A stretch of 64,000 bases of DNA from Paraclostridium tenue (GCF_039521565.1 NZ_BAAACP010000006.1:62001-126000); one strand, 5' to 3'; positions 1 through 10,207 are shown, counted from the first letter of the stretch. Notes: generated from the letters alone by a model not told the origin. Program-made: numbers and translations.

Positions 1-123
1 ACTGAAATAGCTGAGAAACTTGCATCAGATTTTCAAAATAAATTATATGACTTACAATTAAAAAATATTGAGTTAGAACAAGAGTTAAATTATATAAAAG
101 CTTCAGGAAAACTATTAAAATAA
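1..123 (+). CDS. zapA: ZapA-like cell division protein, C-terminal fragment
   Basis: This reading frame is open from the left edge to TAA at 121-123 and encodes 40 residues. They form a Glu/Leu/Lys-rich helix ending in ASGKLLK. The heptad-like coiled coil and the position just before a U32 protein fit ZapA, the FtsZ-ring associated protein. The start and the globular domain lie outside the window, so the identification rests on context and composition only. Confidence 0.5.
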   Translation, partial: TEIAEKLASDFQNKLYDLQLKNIELEQELNYIKASGKLLK

Positions 124-132
124 TAGAATACT

Positions 133-174
133 TTAAAAAACCTTCAGGAAAACTAACCTGAAGGTTTTAGTTTT
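133..174 (+). terminator. Intrinsic terminator after the zapA-like gene
   Basis: CCTTCAGG (141-148) pairs with CCTGAAGG (157-164) around an 8-nt loop. A-rich and T-rich flanks extend the stem, and a T-rich tail follows. Confidence 0.8.
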
Positions 175-195
175 TAATGACTTAAGGAGGTAGTT

Positions 196-2604
196 ATGAA
201 TACAGAATTGCTGGCACCTGTAGGTAGTTTTGATGCATTAAAAGCTGCAGTACAAAATGGAGCGAATGCAGTTTATCTAGGTGGAAAAGAATTTAGTGCT
301 AGAGCCTCTGCTAATAACTTTGACAGAGAAGAGTTAAAAGAAGCTGTTAGATATGCTCATATAAGAAATGTAAGAGTATTTGTAACAGCAAATACACTTA
401 TAAAACAAAATGAAATAGAAGATTTTTTAGAATATATAAAATATCTATATGATATAGATATTGATGCAGTTATACTTCAAGATATAGGTATGGCAAAATT
501 GATAAAATCTATGCTTCCAGATTTTGAATTGCATGCAAGTACTCAAATGGTAGCACATTCTCTTGAAGATACTCTATATCTTCAAAACCTTGGATTTGAT
601 AGAGTAGTTTTAGCAAGAGAACTTAATATTGATGAAATAGAATATATATGTAAAAACTCTGATGTTGATATTGAAATATTTGTTCATGGAGCACTATGTG
701 TATGTTATTCAGGGCAATGCTTAATGAGTAGTATGATTGGAAATAGATCAGGAAATAGAGGTAGATGTGCACAACCATGTAGACAAAAATATGAATTAAT
801 AGATATAAACTCAGGACAAACTATAAATACAGAGGGTGATTATTTATTAAGTCCTAGAGATTTAAATACAATAGAAGAGATAGATAGAATAATTGATGCA
901 GGCGTACATTCTCTTAAAATTGAGGGAAGAATGAAAAGACCTGAATATGTAGCTACAGTTATAAGTAGTTATAGAAAGACGATAGATGAATATATAAATA
1001 AAAATAAAGTAAGTGTATCTGATGATACAATGAATAATTTATATACTATATTTAATAGAAAGTTTACTAAAGGATATTTATTAGGTGAAGTTGGAGAAGA
1101 TGTAATGAACTCAAATAGACCTAATAATGTAGGGCTTTATATTGGAAAAGTATTAGATTATAATCGAAAAGCTAAAAGACTTAAGATAATGTTAGAAAAT
1201 ACACTTAAAAAAGGTGATGGAATAAACTTAGGTGGAGGTACTATAGGAAGAATTATAAAGGCTAATAACCAAATTAGTGACAGAGGAGAAAAAGGAGAAC
1301 TTATAGAATTAGATTTTATAGGAGATGCAAAAAGAGGTCAAATAGTATACAAAACATCAGATAGTGATCTTTTAAATAGTGTTAAAAAAACTTTCGAAGA
1401 AGACATTGAAAATATAAAAATACCTATAGATGCTAAAATAGAACTAAAACTTGGTAAAATGCCTTTGTTAAGTTTAAAAGATGGAAATGGTAATATTATA
1501 TCAGTTAATGCAGATAAAGTTGTAGAAAAAGCTATAAAAGTTTCTTTAAGTAAAGAAAAAGTAATATCTCAAATAAGTAAGTTAGGTAACACACCGTATT
1601 TTATAAATGATATAGAAGTAGATATTGATGAAAATATAAGTTTACCTATAAGTATACTAAATCAATTAAGAAGAGATGCTATAGATAAATTAAGTAATGA
1701 AAGAATATCTATAAAGAAAAGAGTTTATAAAAATCAAACTTTAATATATACTCCTAAATCTGTAATTAGAGACAAAGATATAAAGCTTAGAGTAAAAGTT
1801 AAAAATATAGATCAATTAAAATCTGTATTAAAATATGATATAGATGCAGTTTATTATGAAGATATAAATACTTTAGATGAAGCTATTGAAATTTCTAATA
1901 GTAAAGTAAAAATAATATATTCGCCACCAAGAATACTTAGAAATAAAGATTACAAAATTTTAGATAAATTAAAAAGTGATAGTAAATTATCAGTACAAGC
2001 AGAAAATTTAGGTTGCGTTAGTTTATTTAAAGAAAATGAGTTATATATAGATACTTATTTAAATTCATTTAACAGTGAAACAATAAATCATTATAAATCT
2101 GAGGGTGCAAGAACTGTGTGTATTTCTCAAGAGTTAAATTTAACAGAAATTAAAGATATGGTAAGATACACAGATGTCGATATAGAAAGTATTGTTTATG
2201 GATACACTCCTCTTATGATTAGTGAATACTGTCCTATGGGAGTTTTAGTTAGAAATTGTAAAAAAGATAAAAGAAGTGCTATATGTAATAAGAGTATGTA
2301 TGCATTAAAAGATTCTAAAGATGAAATATATAGATTATCACAAGATATATTCTGTAGGACAAGTATATATAATTCAAAACCTATATGTATGTTAGAAGAC
2401 TTAAATGAACTAAAAAATTCATATATAAATATATTTAGATTAGATTTCACACTTGAAGATAATGAACAAATAGAAAAAATAATAGAAGCATATATAGAAA
2501 CTATAGAAAATAATTTTATTATGGGAAGTAAGTCTAAAAAGTTATTTAATAATTTAGATAAGATAGGAACTACAACTGGTCATTACTATAAAGGTGTTGA
2601 ATAG
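196..2604 (+). CDS. U32 family protein, RlhA-type (long form with DUF3656-like C-terminus)
   Basis: This is an 802-aa protein of the U32 peptidase family. The N-terminal TIM-barrel-like part starts TELLAPVGSFDALKAAV. The family signature follows at about residues 162-195 (HGALCVCYSGQC, then GRCAQPC) with Cys168, Cys175, Cys191 and Cys195. Members of this length resemble E. coli RlhA (YdcP), which hydroxylates a 23S rRNA cytidine; shorter members (TrhP) hydroxylate tRNA uridine. The Cys set probably binds an Fe-S cluster. RNA hydroxylation is therefore more likely than proteolysis, although the exact substrate is inferred. An AAGGAGG SD lies 6 nt before the ATG. Confidence 0.85.
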   Translation: MNTELLAPVGSFDALKAAVQNGANAVYLGGKEFSARASANNFDREELKEAVRYAHIRNVRVFVTANTLIKQNEIEDFLEYIKYLYDIDIDAVILQDIGMAKLIKSMLPDFELHASTQMVAHSLEDTLYLQNLGFDRVVLARELNIDEIEYICKNSDVDIEIFVHGALCVCYSGQCLMSSMIGNRSGNRGRCAQPCRQKYELIDINSGQTINTEGDYLLSPRDLNTIEEIDRIIDAGVHSLKIEGRMKRPEYVATVISSYRKTIDEYINKNKVSVSDDTMNNLYTIFNRKFTKGYLLGEVGEDVMNSNRPNNVGLYIGKVLDYNRKAKRLKIMLENTLKKGDGINLGGGTIGRIIKANNQISDRGEKGELIELDFIGDAKRGQIVYKTSDSDLLNSVKKTFEEDIENIKIPIDAKIELKLGKMPLLSLKDGNGNIISVNADKVVEKAIKVSLSKEKVISQISKLGNTPYFINDIEVDIDENISLPISILNQLRRDAIDKLSNERISIKKRVYKNQTLIYTPKSVIRDKDIKLRVKVKNIDQLKSVLKYDIDAVYYEDINTLDEAIEISNSKVKIIYSPPRILRNKDYKILDKLKSDSKLSVQAENLGCVSLFKENELYIDTYLNSFNSETINHYKSEGARTVCISQELNLTEIKDMVRYTDVDIESIVYGYTPLMISEYCPMGVLVRNCKKDKRSAICNKSMYALKDSKDEIYRLSQDIFCRTSIYNSKPICMLEDLNELKNSYINIFRLDFTLEDNEQIEKIIEAYIETIENNFIMGSKSKKLFNNLDKIGTTTGHYYKGVE

Positions 2605-2614
2605 ATTATAATTA

Positions 2615-2662
2615 ATATAGTATGTAAGTTTAAAAAGTTATGCTTATATACTATATTTTTTT
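2615..2662 (+). terminator. Intrinsic terminator of the U32 gene
   Basis: A 14-bp stem with one G-T pair joins 2615-2628 to 2643-2656, followed by seven T residues. Confidence 0.75.
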
Positions 2663-2855
2663 GTAATCACTTTATTAAATATAGTAAACTTGAAAAAATG
2701 AAATAAATATCATATAATTTCTTTAGAAAAAATTTAGATTTATATATTGATTTTCTTTAGAAAATATTTTTACAATAAATTTAGATATACCAATTAGATT
2801 TTAATATTTTACAAAAATACAAATAATAAAATGCTTTTATACATAAAATGTATTT

Positions 2856-2905
2856 AAAATAAAGCATAGAGTATTAAATTTTCTCTATGCTTTATTTTAT
2901 TTAAT
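2856..2905 (+). terminator. Strong orphan hairpin, terminator-like
   Basis: A perfect 16-bp stem (2856-2871 with 2883-2898, core AAAGCATAGAG) has an 11-nt loop and is followed by ATTTAATTAA rather than a clean U-run. It lies 200 nt beyond the previous terminator, so it may end an unannotated short transcript. Confidence 0.5.
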
Positions 2906-3126
2906 TAATGAATAGTTTACATATAAATTTGTAAAATATAAGAAATGATGTACATAATTTATAGCTTACAATTATGTAAGTGGATTTTATAAATTAAATT
3001 TTATAGAATTATATAAAATAAGGTATAATATAAGGTATTGAGAAAGTAAAAATTTGTAAAAATATATATGAAAATGTATAAAAAAGAGTTTTTAGGTGAA
3101 AAAATTATTGAGGAGGGATTTGTTAG

Positions 3127-5661
3127 ATGAATAAGCATAAATTGCTAAAATGGATAAAAATAATTTTTGCCTTAGCAATTTTCATTATAGTAATGAAAGA
3201 ATTTAAAAACATATTTACATCTTTTGATATGGAAGTATTTAAAAGATATGCAGATAAATTAACTATATGGAATATGCTAATTATAGCTATTTTAGGTATG
3301 GTTTCTTATCTACCTTTAAGTTTTTATGATTTTATACTTAAAAAAAGGGTTGGAATAAAATTAAGTAATATAAAATTATATAAATACTCATGGATAGCCA
3401 GTTCTATAGCTAGTATAGCGGGGTTTGGAGGTAGTACAGCTATAGCTCTAAAAACTAATTTTTATAAAGACCATGTTAAAGATACAAAGCTATTAGTAAA
3501 AGAGATATCTAAAATAGTAGCATTAAACTTAACAGGTTTTTCTATGGTTTGTTTTGTTTATGTAATAACAAATTTTAGTAGTTTAAGAGTAAATGAGTTT
3601 GTAAGTATAATGACAGTTCTAATAAGTACTTATTTTCCTATTTTATCAATATATTTAGGATTTAAATATATTAAATCTACTCAAGAAGAAAAAGTAGACA
3701 TTATAGATGCTGTTAAAATAATGATTATATCAGCTTTAGAATGGGCTACTACTATATTCTTAATTTATAGTATAATGAGAATTTTAGGAGAACCAGTTCC
3801 AATTTCTAAATTCTTACCTATATTTGTAGTAGCTATAGTGGCAGCTATTGTAAGTATGGCACCAGGAGGAATAGGTTCATTTGATATAACTCTTTTATTA
3901 GGATTACAAGCTTTAAATATCTCATCAGAGAAAGTTTTACTAGCAATATTTTTATATCGTGTGTCTTACTATATAATACCATTAGTTATAGGGCTAATAT
4001 TATATGGACAAGAATACTTTGTAAATTTAGATGAAGATGTAAAAGATATAATAACAACAGTATTATCAAAAATTGCACATATAGGTATTATGTTACTAGT
4101 TTTAATATCAGGAGTAACTTTACTAATATCAGAAGCAACTCCAGATTTAGCTAGGAAGTTTAATATTGTAAATAAATTTTCATATTTTTCTATAGTTCAT
4201 ATTCCACAGAAAATATCTATAATAATAGGATTTTTATTAATAGCAATTTCTAGGATAATGAGTTATAAATCAAAGGGAATATACAAAATAACTTTAGGAT
4301 TAATAATAGGAGCTGTATTGTTAACTTTAGTTATAGATCCTAATTATTATAGAAGTATATACCTAATAATAGTTGCAATACTTATATGGGTTAGTAAAAA
4401 ACAATTTTATAGAGAAAGTTTTGTAATGAGATGGGGAGTATTTATACAGGATATAATCTTGTTACTATCTTTCCAAATATTATATATATATACAGTATAT
4501 GCGAACTTAAGTGGTAAAATAGGAAAACTTCCTGTTGCCAATTATAAAATTCAATCAATCAAACATTATGGAGCATCATTATTAGGATTTAGTATAAGTG
4601 GATTTATAATAGCTATATTTTTAATATGGATATTATACAAAATAAATAAAGATAATGATTTTCCACGTAAGAAATTAGAAGAATGTGAAGATCAAGTTAA
4701 AGAAATAATAGATAAGTTTGGAGGATCACCAGTAATACATTATATATATTTACATGATAAATATGTATATATAAATGAATCTAAAGATGTATTGTTACAA
4801 TATCAAATATCTGCCGATAAAATTGTAATACTTGGAAATCCTGTAGGTAATAAAGAAAAAATATTTGAAACGATACAAGAATTTTATAATTTAGCAGATA
4901 AGTATGGATATGTTCCAGTATTTTGTGCAATAGATAAAACTATGATGCCAAATTTACATGAGACAGGTTATGAATTTTTAAAGCTAGGAGAAGATGCCTT
5001 AGTTGATTTAACTAAGTTTACTTTAGAAGGAAGAAAAATGAAAAGTGTAAGAAATGCACTATCTAGAGTAGAAAAGGAAGGGTACAGCTTTGAGATTGTA
5101 AAACCACCTTTTACAGATGAGTTTTTAAATGAACTAAAATCAGTTTCGGATGAATGGTTATCAGGAAGACAAGAAAAAGGATTTTATATAGGATTTTTTG
5201 ATAAAGGGTATTTAAGTAGACAGCCTATTGCGATAGTAAGAAATAAAGATAATGAAATAAAAGGTTTTAGTAACTTAATGCCTATGTATGATAATAAAAA
5301 TACGTTATCTATAGATCTAATGAGATTCTCCCATGACACTTGTAATGGTATAATGGATTTTATATTTGTAAATCTATTTAAATGGGGTCAAGAAGAAGGT
5401 TATTCTAGGTTTAATATGGGTATGGCACCATTATCTAATGTAGGTAGATCTAAATATTCATTCTTATCAGAAAAAGTAGCATCACAAATTTATTCACATG
5501 GACAAAATTTTTATTCTTTTAAAGGATTAAAGAGATTTAAAGAAAAATATTGTGATATATGGGAAGGTAAGTATATGGCATATAGAAAGAAAACATCTAT
5601 ACTTACAACAGCTTTACAAATCATAATAGTAGCTGAAAAACCAATAGATAAAATAAAGTAA
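3127..5661 (+). CDS. mprF: Bifunctional lysylphosphatidylglycerol flippase/synthetase MprF
   Basis: This 844-aa protein matches the usual MprF length. Residues 1 to about 515 are strongly hydrophobic, with many membrane helices (flippase part); the family motif APGGIGSFD is at about 242-250. The soluble C-terminus, from about residue 530, is the GNAT-like aminoacyl transferase domain (motifs PVFCAIDK and SIDLMRFS). It transfers an amino acid from aminoacyl-tRNA to a membrane lipid and flips the product outward, lowering surface charge and sensitivity to cationic peptides. In C. difficile the enzyme also modifies a glycolipid, so the acceptor is uncertain here. The SD is GAGGAGGG. Confidence 0.92.
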   Translation: MNKHKLLKWIKIIFALAIFIIVMKEFKNIFTSFDMEVFKRYADKLTIWNMLIIAILGMVSYLPLSFYDFILKKRVGIKLSNIKLYKYSWIASSIASIAGFGGSTAIALKTNFYKDHVKDTKLLVKEISKIVALNLTGFSMVCFVYVITNFSSLRVNEFVSIMTVLISTYFPILSIYLGFKYIKSTQEEKVDIIDAVKIMIISALEWATTIFLIYSIMRILGEPVPISKFLPIFVVAIVAAIVSMAPGGIGSFDITLLLGLQALNISSEKVLLAIFLYRVSYYIIPLVIGLILYGQEYFVNLDEDVKDIITTVLSKIAHIGIMLLVLISGVTLLISEATPDLARKFNIVNKFSYFSIVHIPQKISIIIGFLLIAISRIMSYKSKGIYKITLGLIIGAVLLTLVIDPNYYRSIYLIIVAILIWVSKKQFYRESFVMRWGVFIQDIILLLSFQILYIYTVYANLSGKIGKLPVANYKIQSIKHYGASLLGFSISGFIIAIFLIWILYKINKDNDFPRKKLEECEDQVKEIIDKFGGSPVIHYIYLHDKYVYINESKDVLLQYQISADKIVILGNPVGNKEKIFETIQEFYNLADKYGYVPVFCAIDKTMMPNLHETGYEFLKLGEDALVDLTKFTLEGRKMKSVRNALSRVEKEGYSFEIVKPPFTDEFLNELKSVSDEWLSGRQEKGFYIGFFDKGYLSRQPIAIVRNKDNEIKGFSNLMPMYDNKNTLSIDLMRFSHDTCNGIMDFIFVNLFKWGQEEGYSRFNMGMAPLSNVGRSKYSFLSEKVASQIYSHGQNFYSFKGLKRFKEKYCDIWEGKYMAYRKKTSILTTALQIIIVAEKPIDKIK

Positions 5662-5663
5662 AT

Positions 5664-5693
5664 AAAAAACTCCTCTGATTAGAGGAGTTTTTT
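5664..5693. terminator. Bidirectional terminator between mprF and pepD
   Basis: The stem AAAAAACTCCTCT / AGAGGAGTTTTTT with loop GATT has A- and T-tracts on both sides. It serves both convergent genes. Confidence 0.9.
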
Positions 5694-5698
5694 ATTTA

Positions 5699-7147
5699 TT
5701 ATTTTATAGATTTTAATACTTCTAATAAGTATTTCCAAGTATTTTCAGTTGAAGATATACTTAAATGTTCATTTGGAGTATGTACATCATACATATTAGG
5801 TCCAAATGATATAGCTTCAGCATTAGGTATTTTGTCTAGTAATAAACCACACTCAAGACCTGCATGTAAAGCCATTATTATAGGTTCTTTTCCAGTAAGG
5901 TTTTTATACGCTTCTATACATACTTTTTCTAAATTAGAATCTTTAGCATATTCCCAAGCTGGATAGTCACTTATTAATTCAAGATTTCCACCAAGCTCAG
6001 TTACTAAAAGTTCCATTCTAGCGGTTATATCTTCTTTAAGAGATTTTACAGAACTTCTAACTGCACATTCAAAAGTAACTGTAGAATCTGTAGTTCTAAG
6101 AACTCCTAAGTTAGTAGAACTTTCAACTAAGTTTTCTATATCCATACTCATAGTTTGTATACCATTAGGTATTAAATTAAGCATTTTTATAACTCTATCT
6201 TTAGAAGTTGAATTAAGAATTAATTCTGGAGTAGCAGTTTCAGAACATACTATTTCAAGTCCTGGGTCAGAAGTTCTTAATTCATGTTTAAATATATTAG
6301 TTATATCTTTTAATTGAGTTGTAAATTCATCTATTTGATCGTTATTAACCATTATTACACAATCAGCTTCACGAGGGATAGCGTTATTTTTTGAACCGCC
6401 TTCAACCTTAGCGATATCAAAATCAACATTTAATAAATTTAAAAGTCTTCCTAATAATTTATTAGCATTACCTCTTTGTTTTATTATATCCATACCAGAG
6501 TGTCCACCTAATAATCCTTTTATCTCTAAAAGATAAGCTTTTTTAGTAGATTCTGGTTTTACAAATTCAACAGGTAAAGTTGATAGGGCAGTTACACCAC
6601 CAGCACAACTTACTAAAAGGTAACCTTCTTCTTCAGAATCTAAGTTTAGTATATATTTACCTTTTACTAAGCTTCCATCTAATGCCATAGCACCAGTCAT
6701 TCCAGCTTCTTCATCTACAGTTACAAGAAGTTCTAAAGCAGGATGAGCTATATCATTAGAAGCAAGTATTGCAAGTCCCATAGCAACAGCTATACCATTG
6801 TCAGCACCTAAAGTTGTATCAGTTGCATATACATAATCTCCATCTATTCTTAGTTTTATTGGGTCTTTCATAAAGTCATGATTTGTACTTTTATTTTTTT
6901 CACATACCATATCCATATGACCTTGAAGTACTACACCAGGTGCATTTTCATATCCAGGAGTTGCTGGCTTTCTGATTATTATATTTAAACTTTCATCTTG
7001 TATAGTTTCTAAGCCTAAGCTTTCACCAAAGTTACGTAAGTAATCGCTTATACCTTTTTCATTTTTTGATCCTCTTGGTATTTGAGATATCTCTTCAAAA
7101 TACTTAAAAACTAAACCAGGTTGTAAATCATTTAAAACTCTGTTCAT
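5699..7147 (-). CDS. pepD: Aminoacyl-histidine dipeptidase (Xaa-His dipeptidase, M20 family)
   Basis: This is a cytoplasmic di-zinc dipeptidase of the PepD/carnosinase type, 482 aa from the chosen start. Seen are GHMDMVCE (zinc His77, catalytic Asp79), LGADNG (bridging Asp116), VDEEAGM (Glu146 and Glu147) and GGHSGMDI of the dimerisation domain. An upstream in-frame ATG at 7156 lies one base from the SD AAGGAG and is too close; the ATG at 7147 has 9-10 nt spacing. It is divergent from mutS2 and convergent with mprF. Confidence 0.92.
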   Translation of the reverse strand: MNRVLNDLQPGLVFKYFEEISQIPRGSKNEKGISDYLRNFGESLGLETIQDESLNIIIRKPATPGYENAPGVVLQGHMDMVCEKNKSTNHDFMKDPIKLRIDGDYVYATDTTLGADNGIAVAMGLAILASNDIAHPALELLVTVDEEAGMTGAMALDGSLVKGKYILNLDSEEEGYLLVSCAGGVTALSTLPVEFVKPESTKKAYLLEIKGLLGGHSGMDIIKQRGNANKLLGRLLNLLNVDFDIAKVEGGSKNNAIPREADCVIMVNNDQIDEFTTQLKDITNIFKHELRTSDPGLEIVCSETATPELILNSTSKDRVIKMLNLIPNGIQTMSMDIENLVESSTNLGVLRTTDSTVTFECAVRSSVKSLKEDITARMELLVTELGGNLELISDYPAWEYAKDSNLEKVCIEAYKNLTGKEPIIMALHAGLECGLLLDKIPNAEAISFGPNMYDVHTPNEHLSISSTENTWKYLLEVLKSIK

Positions 7148-7190
7148 AAAAAACATCTCCTTAATAAAAATTAAATTAGATTAAATTATA

Positions 7191-7218
7191 TTACAAAATA
7201 GTATTGATTATGTATAAT
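7191..7218 (+). promoter_or_regulatory. Probable sigma-A promoter of mutS2
   Basis: TTACAA (7191-7196), a 16-nt spacer and TATAAT (7213-7218) lie 75 nt before the mutS2 ATG, in the divergent pepD-mutS2 gap. Confidence 0.5.
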
Positions 7219-7292
7219 ATATAAATAGTATAGTACAAATTTACATAAAATACACTTAAAATTTATATAAAAATTTTACTTAAGGAGGAAGC

Positions 7293-9671
7293 ATGAATAA
7301 AAAATCATTAAAAGCTTTAGAATTTGATAAGATAATAGCACTACTAAAAGAAAAGGCTTCATCTTCTTTAGGATTAAGATATATCAATGAGTTAGAGCCT
7401 AGCTCTGACTATGAAGAAGTAAAATATATGTTAGAAGAAACTAGCGAAGCACAATCTATACTTATAAAAAAGGGCGGAGTAAATTTACAAGGTTTATATG
7501 ATATAGAAGATAAGGTTAAAAGAACTAAAGTAGGAGCCTCTATAGATGCAGGAAGTTTACTAATGATAGCTGATACTCTTAGAGTTGCTAGAATTTTAAA
7601 TAATACTTTATCATCATCTGAAGAAGAGGATTTTAATTATCCGATAATACAATCTCTATCTAATTCATTATATATACATAGAGATATTGAAGATAAAATA
7701 TTTAATTCTATAGTTAGTGAAGTTGAAATATCAGATAATGCTTCAAGCGAACTAAGAGGATTAAGAAGAAAAATTATACAAAAAAATCAATCTATAAGAT
7801 CTAAATTAAATGGGATAATAAGTTCATCAACGTATCAAAAATATTTACAGGATGCAATTATATCAATAAGAGGAGATAGATTTGTTATTCCAGTGAAAGC
7901 GGAGTATAGATCTCAAGTTTCAGGTATTGTACATGATCAATCATCATCAGGAGCTACATTGTTTATAGAACCTATGAGTATAGTAGAAATGAACAATGAG
8001 CTTAGACAACTTAGATTAAAGGAAAAAGAAGAAATAGAAAGAATATTAAGTGAACTGTCAGCTCTTGTAGGAGATATAAGTGATGATTTATTAAGTAATC
8101 AAGAGATTCTAGGAAAAATAGATTTTGCTTTTGCAAAAGGTAAATTATCTATACAAATAAAAGGTGTAGAACCAAAGTTAAATAAAGAAAAGTATATAAA
8201 TATAAAAAATGGTAGACATCCATTATTAAATGCTAGCTCTGTAGTGGGAAATGATATACGTTTAGGTGAAGAATTTCATACATTAGTTATAACTGGACCT
8301 AATACTGGTGGTAAAACAGTAACTATAAAAACTGTAGGATTATTTGCGTTAATGACTCAAAGTGGTCTTCATATTCCAGCAGATTATGGAACTAGTATGT
8401 GTGTATACGATAATGTTTTTGCAGACATAGGAGACGAACAAAGTATAGAACAAAGTTTATCTACATTTTCATCACATATGACTAATATAGTTTCTATATT
8501 AGATGAAGTTACTGAAAACTCACTAGTAATATTTGATGAGCTAGGAGCAGGAACAGATCCTGTAGAAGGAGCAGGACTTGCGATAGCTATACTTGAAGAT
8601 GTAAATATGGCAGGAGCAAAATGTATAGCGACAACACATTACAGTGAAATAAAACACTATGCACTTACAAAAGATGGTGTAGAAAATGCAGCAGTAGAGT
8701 TTGATTTAGAAAACCTAAGACCTACGTATAGATTATTTATAGGTGTTCCAGGAAAATCTAATGCTTTTGCTATATCAAAGAGATTAGGATTAAGTGAATA
8801 TGTGATAAGTAGAGCAAAAGAGTTTATAGATACGGATACTATAGCTGTTGAAGATGTTATTCATAGCTTAGAAAAATCTAGAGTAGAAGCAGTTGAAGAA
8901 AAGGAAGAAGCAACAAGACTTAGAAAAGAAATTCAAACTCTAAAAGAAGAATATGATGAAAAGCTAAGTAAAATATCACTTCAAAGAGAAAGATTATTAG
9001 AAGAAGCAAGACAAGAAGCTTTTAGAATAACTAGACAAGCTAAAGAAGAAACAGAGCTAGTTATAAAAGAACTTAGAAGATTAGAAAAAGAAAGTATGTC
9101 TAAAGAAAAAAATAGAAAGATTGAAGAATTAAGAAAAGAAATTTCAAGTTCTATGGGAGCATTACAACCAAGTGTTAAAAGCATGATAGTTCCTAAAACT
9201 GCATCAAAAGAAGTTAAAGATTTAAAACCTGGAGATGAAGTAAAAGTTATAACTTTAAATCAACAAGGTTCAGTAATATCTGCAGATAATAAGAAAAAAG
9301 AAGCAGTAGTTCAAATTGGTATAATGAAAATGACATTACCATATAAATCATTACAAAAGGCAAAGAAAGATGCAAAATCAACAGTTACTAAAGCAACTAG
9401 AAATGTCATTAAATCCAAATCAGGTAGAGTTAAGAGTGAAGTTGATTTAAGAGGAATGACATTAGAAGAAGCAAGAGAAGAAGTTGATAAGTACCTTGAT
9501 GATGCTTGTTTAGCTGGATTAGAAAATGTAACAGTTATTCACGGTATAGGTACAGGGGTATTAAAAACTGGAATTACAGAAATGCTAAAAAGACATAAAC
9601 ATGTAAAGTCTCAAAGACCTGGACAATACGGTGAAGGTGGAATGGGAGTTACAATAGTAACTTTAAAATAA
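7293..9671 (+). CDS. mutS2: Endonuclease MutS2 / ribosome collision factor
   Basis: This 792-aa protein is full length for MutS2. It has a MutS core with Walker A GPNTGGKT (about residues 335-342) and Walker B VIFDELGAGTDP (about 413-424). A long charged coiled coil covers about 515-625. A C-terminal Smr nuclease domain starts at VDLRGMTLEEA with the HGIGTG motif. The family lacks the mismatch-recognition domain; MutS2 limits recombination and, in Bacillus, rescues collided ribosomes. The SD AAGGAGG lies close to the ATG. The DUF523 gene follows after 16 nt. Confidence 0.95.
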   Translation: MNKKSLKALEFDKIIALLKEKASSSLGLRYINELEPSSDYEEVKYMLEETSEAQSILIKKGGVNLQGLYDIEDKVKRTKVGASIDAGSLLMIADTLRVARILNNTLSSSEEEDFNYPIIQSLSNSLYIHRDIEDKIFNSIVSEVEISDNASSELRGLRRKIIQKNQSIRSKLNGIISSSTYQKYLQDAIISIRGDRFVIPVKAEYRSQVSGIVHDQSSSGATLFIEPMSIVEMNNELRQLRLKEKEEIERILSELSALVGDISDDLLSNQEILGKIDFAFAKGKLSIQIKGVEPKLNKEKYINIKNGRHPLLNASSVVGNDIRLGEEFHTLVITGPNTGGKTVTIKTVGLFALMTQSGLHIPADYGTSMCVYDNVFADIGDEQSIEQSLSTFSSHMTNIVSILDEVTENSLVIFDELGAGTDPVEGAGLAIAILEDVNMAGAKCIATTHYSEIKHYALTKDGVENAAVEFDLENLRPTYRLFIGVPGKSNAFAISKRLGLSEYVISRAKEFIDTDTIAVEDVIHSLEKSRVEAVEEKEEATRLRKEIQTLKEEYDEKLSKISLQRERLLEEARQEAFRITRQAKEETELVIKELRRLEKESMSKEKNRKIEELRKEISSSMGALQPSVKSMIVPKTASKEVKDLKPGDEVKVITLNQQGSVISADNKKKEAVVQIGIMKMTLPYKSLQKAKKDAKSTVTKATRNVIKSKSGRVKSEVDLRGMTLEEAREEVDKYLDDACLAGLENVTVIHGIGTGVLKTGITEMLKRHKHVKSQRPGQYGEGGMGVTIVTLK

Positions 9672-9687
9672 TTAAGGGGATGAAAAA

Positions 9688-10137
9688 ATGATATTAGTAT
9701 CAGCTTGTTTATTAGGCATAAACTGTAAATATGATGGCGATAATAACAATCATGAAGGAGTTAAAAATTATCTAAGGGACAAACAATTTATATTAGTTTG
9801 TCCTGAGCAATTAGGTGGATTATCAACTCCAAGAATTCCTTGTGAAATAGTTAATGGAACAGGTAATGAAGTTTTAAATAATAAATGTAAGGTGAAAAAT
9901 AAACAAGGAATGGATATGACAGAAAATTTCTTAAAGGGAGCTTATGAAACCTTAAAAATAGCAAAGTTATATAATTGTAAAAAAGCTATTCTAAAAGAAG
10001 GAAGTCCATCTTGTGGAAGTAACAAAATATATGATGGAACATTTCGAGGAAATAAGATTAATGGATTAGGAGTTACAGCTTCAATTTTAAAAAATGAAGG
10101 AATAGATATTATAAGCGAGAAGCAATTAGAAAAGTAG
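9688..10137 (+). CDS. DUF523 family protein
   Basis: This 149-aa protein has the DUF523 layout: an N-terminal VSACLLGINCKYDG, then CPEQLGGLSTPR, and a C-terminal LKEGSPSCGSNKIYDG. The conserved Cys residues in the first and last motifs suggest metal or Fe-S binding, but no function is established that I know of. It is probably co-transcribed with mutS2 (16-nt gap, SD AAGGGG). Confidence 0.85.
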   Translation: MILVSACLLGINCKYDGDNNNHEGVKNYLRDKQFILVCPEQLGGLSTPRIPCEIVNGTGNEVLNNKCKVKNKQGMDMTENFLKGAYETLKIAKLYNCKKAILKEGSPSCGSNKIYDGTFRGNKINGLGVTASILKNEGIDIISEKQLEK

Positions 10138-10145
10138 ACATATAC

Positions 10146-10174
10146 TTGAAAAAAAATACAATTTGTTTTATCAT
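10146..10174 (+). promoter_or_regulatory. Probable sigma-A promoter of argS
   Basis: TTGAAA (10146-10151), a 17-nt spacer and TATCAT (10169-10174) lie 33 nt before argS. There is no room for a T-box leader. Confidence 0.45.
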
Positions 10175-10207
10175 AAAGTGTTATAAGAATAAGGAAGGAG
10201 CACTAAT

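Larger units (their letters stand above)
2605..3126. other. Long AT-rich intergenic region with two hairpins and a repeated short palindrome
   Basis: This 522-nt stretch has no credible ORF. It holds the terminator of the U32 gene (2615-2662), two copies of TTTCTTTAGAAAA at 2718-2730 and 2752-2764 (each a small palindrome, 34 nt apart), and a perfect 16-bp hairpin at 2856-2898. The last 200 nt are featureless AT-rich DNA that must hold the mprF promoter. The repeated palindrome could be a regulator site, or simple AT-rich noise. Confidence 0.5.

Noticed and set aside
196..2604. U32 gene as a true collagenase/peptidase
   Set aside because: No protease catalytic set is visible, and long U32 proteins with this Cys pattern are linked to RNA hydroxylation.
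10138..10207. T-box leader before argS, and likewise before tyrS (60789-60983)
   Set aside because: Both leaders downstream of the likely promoters are under 60 nt, and no T-box sequence (TGGNACCGCG-like) is present.
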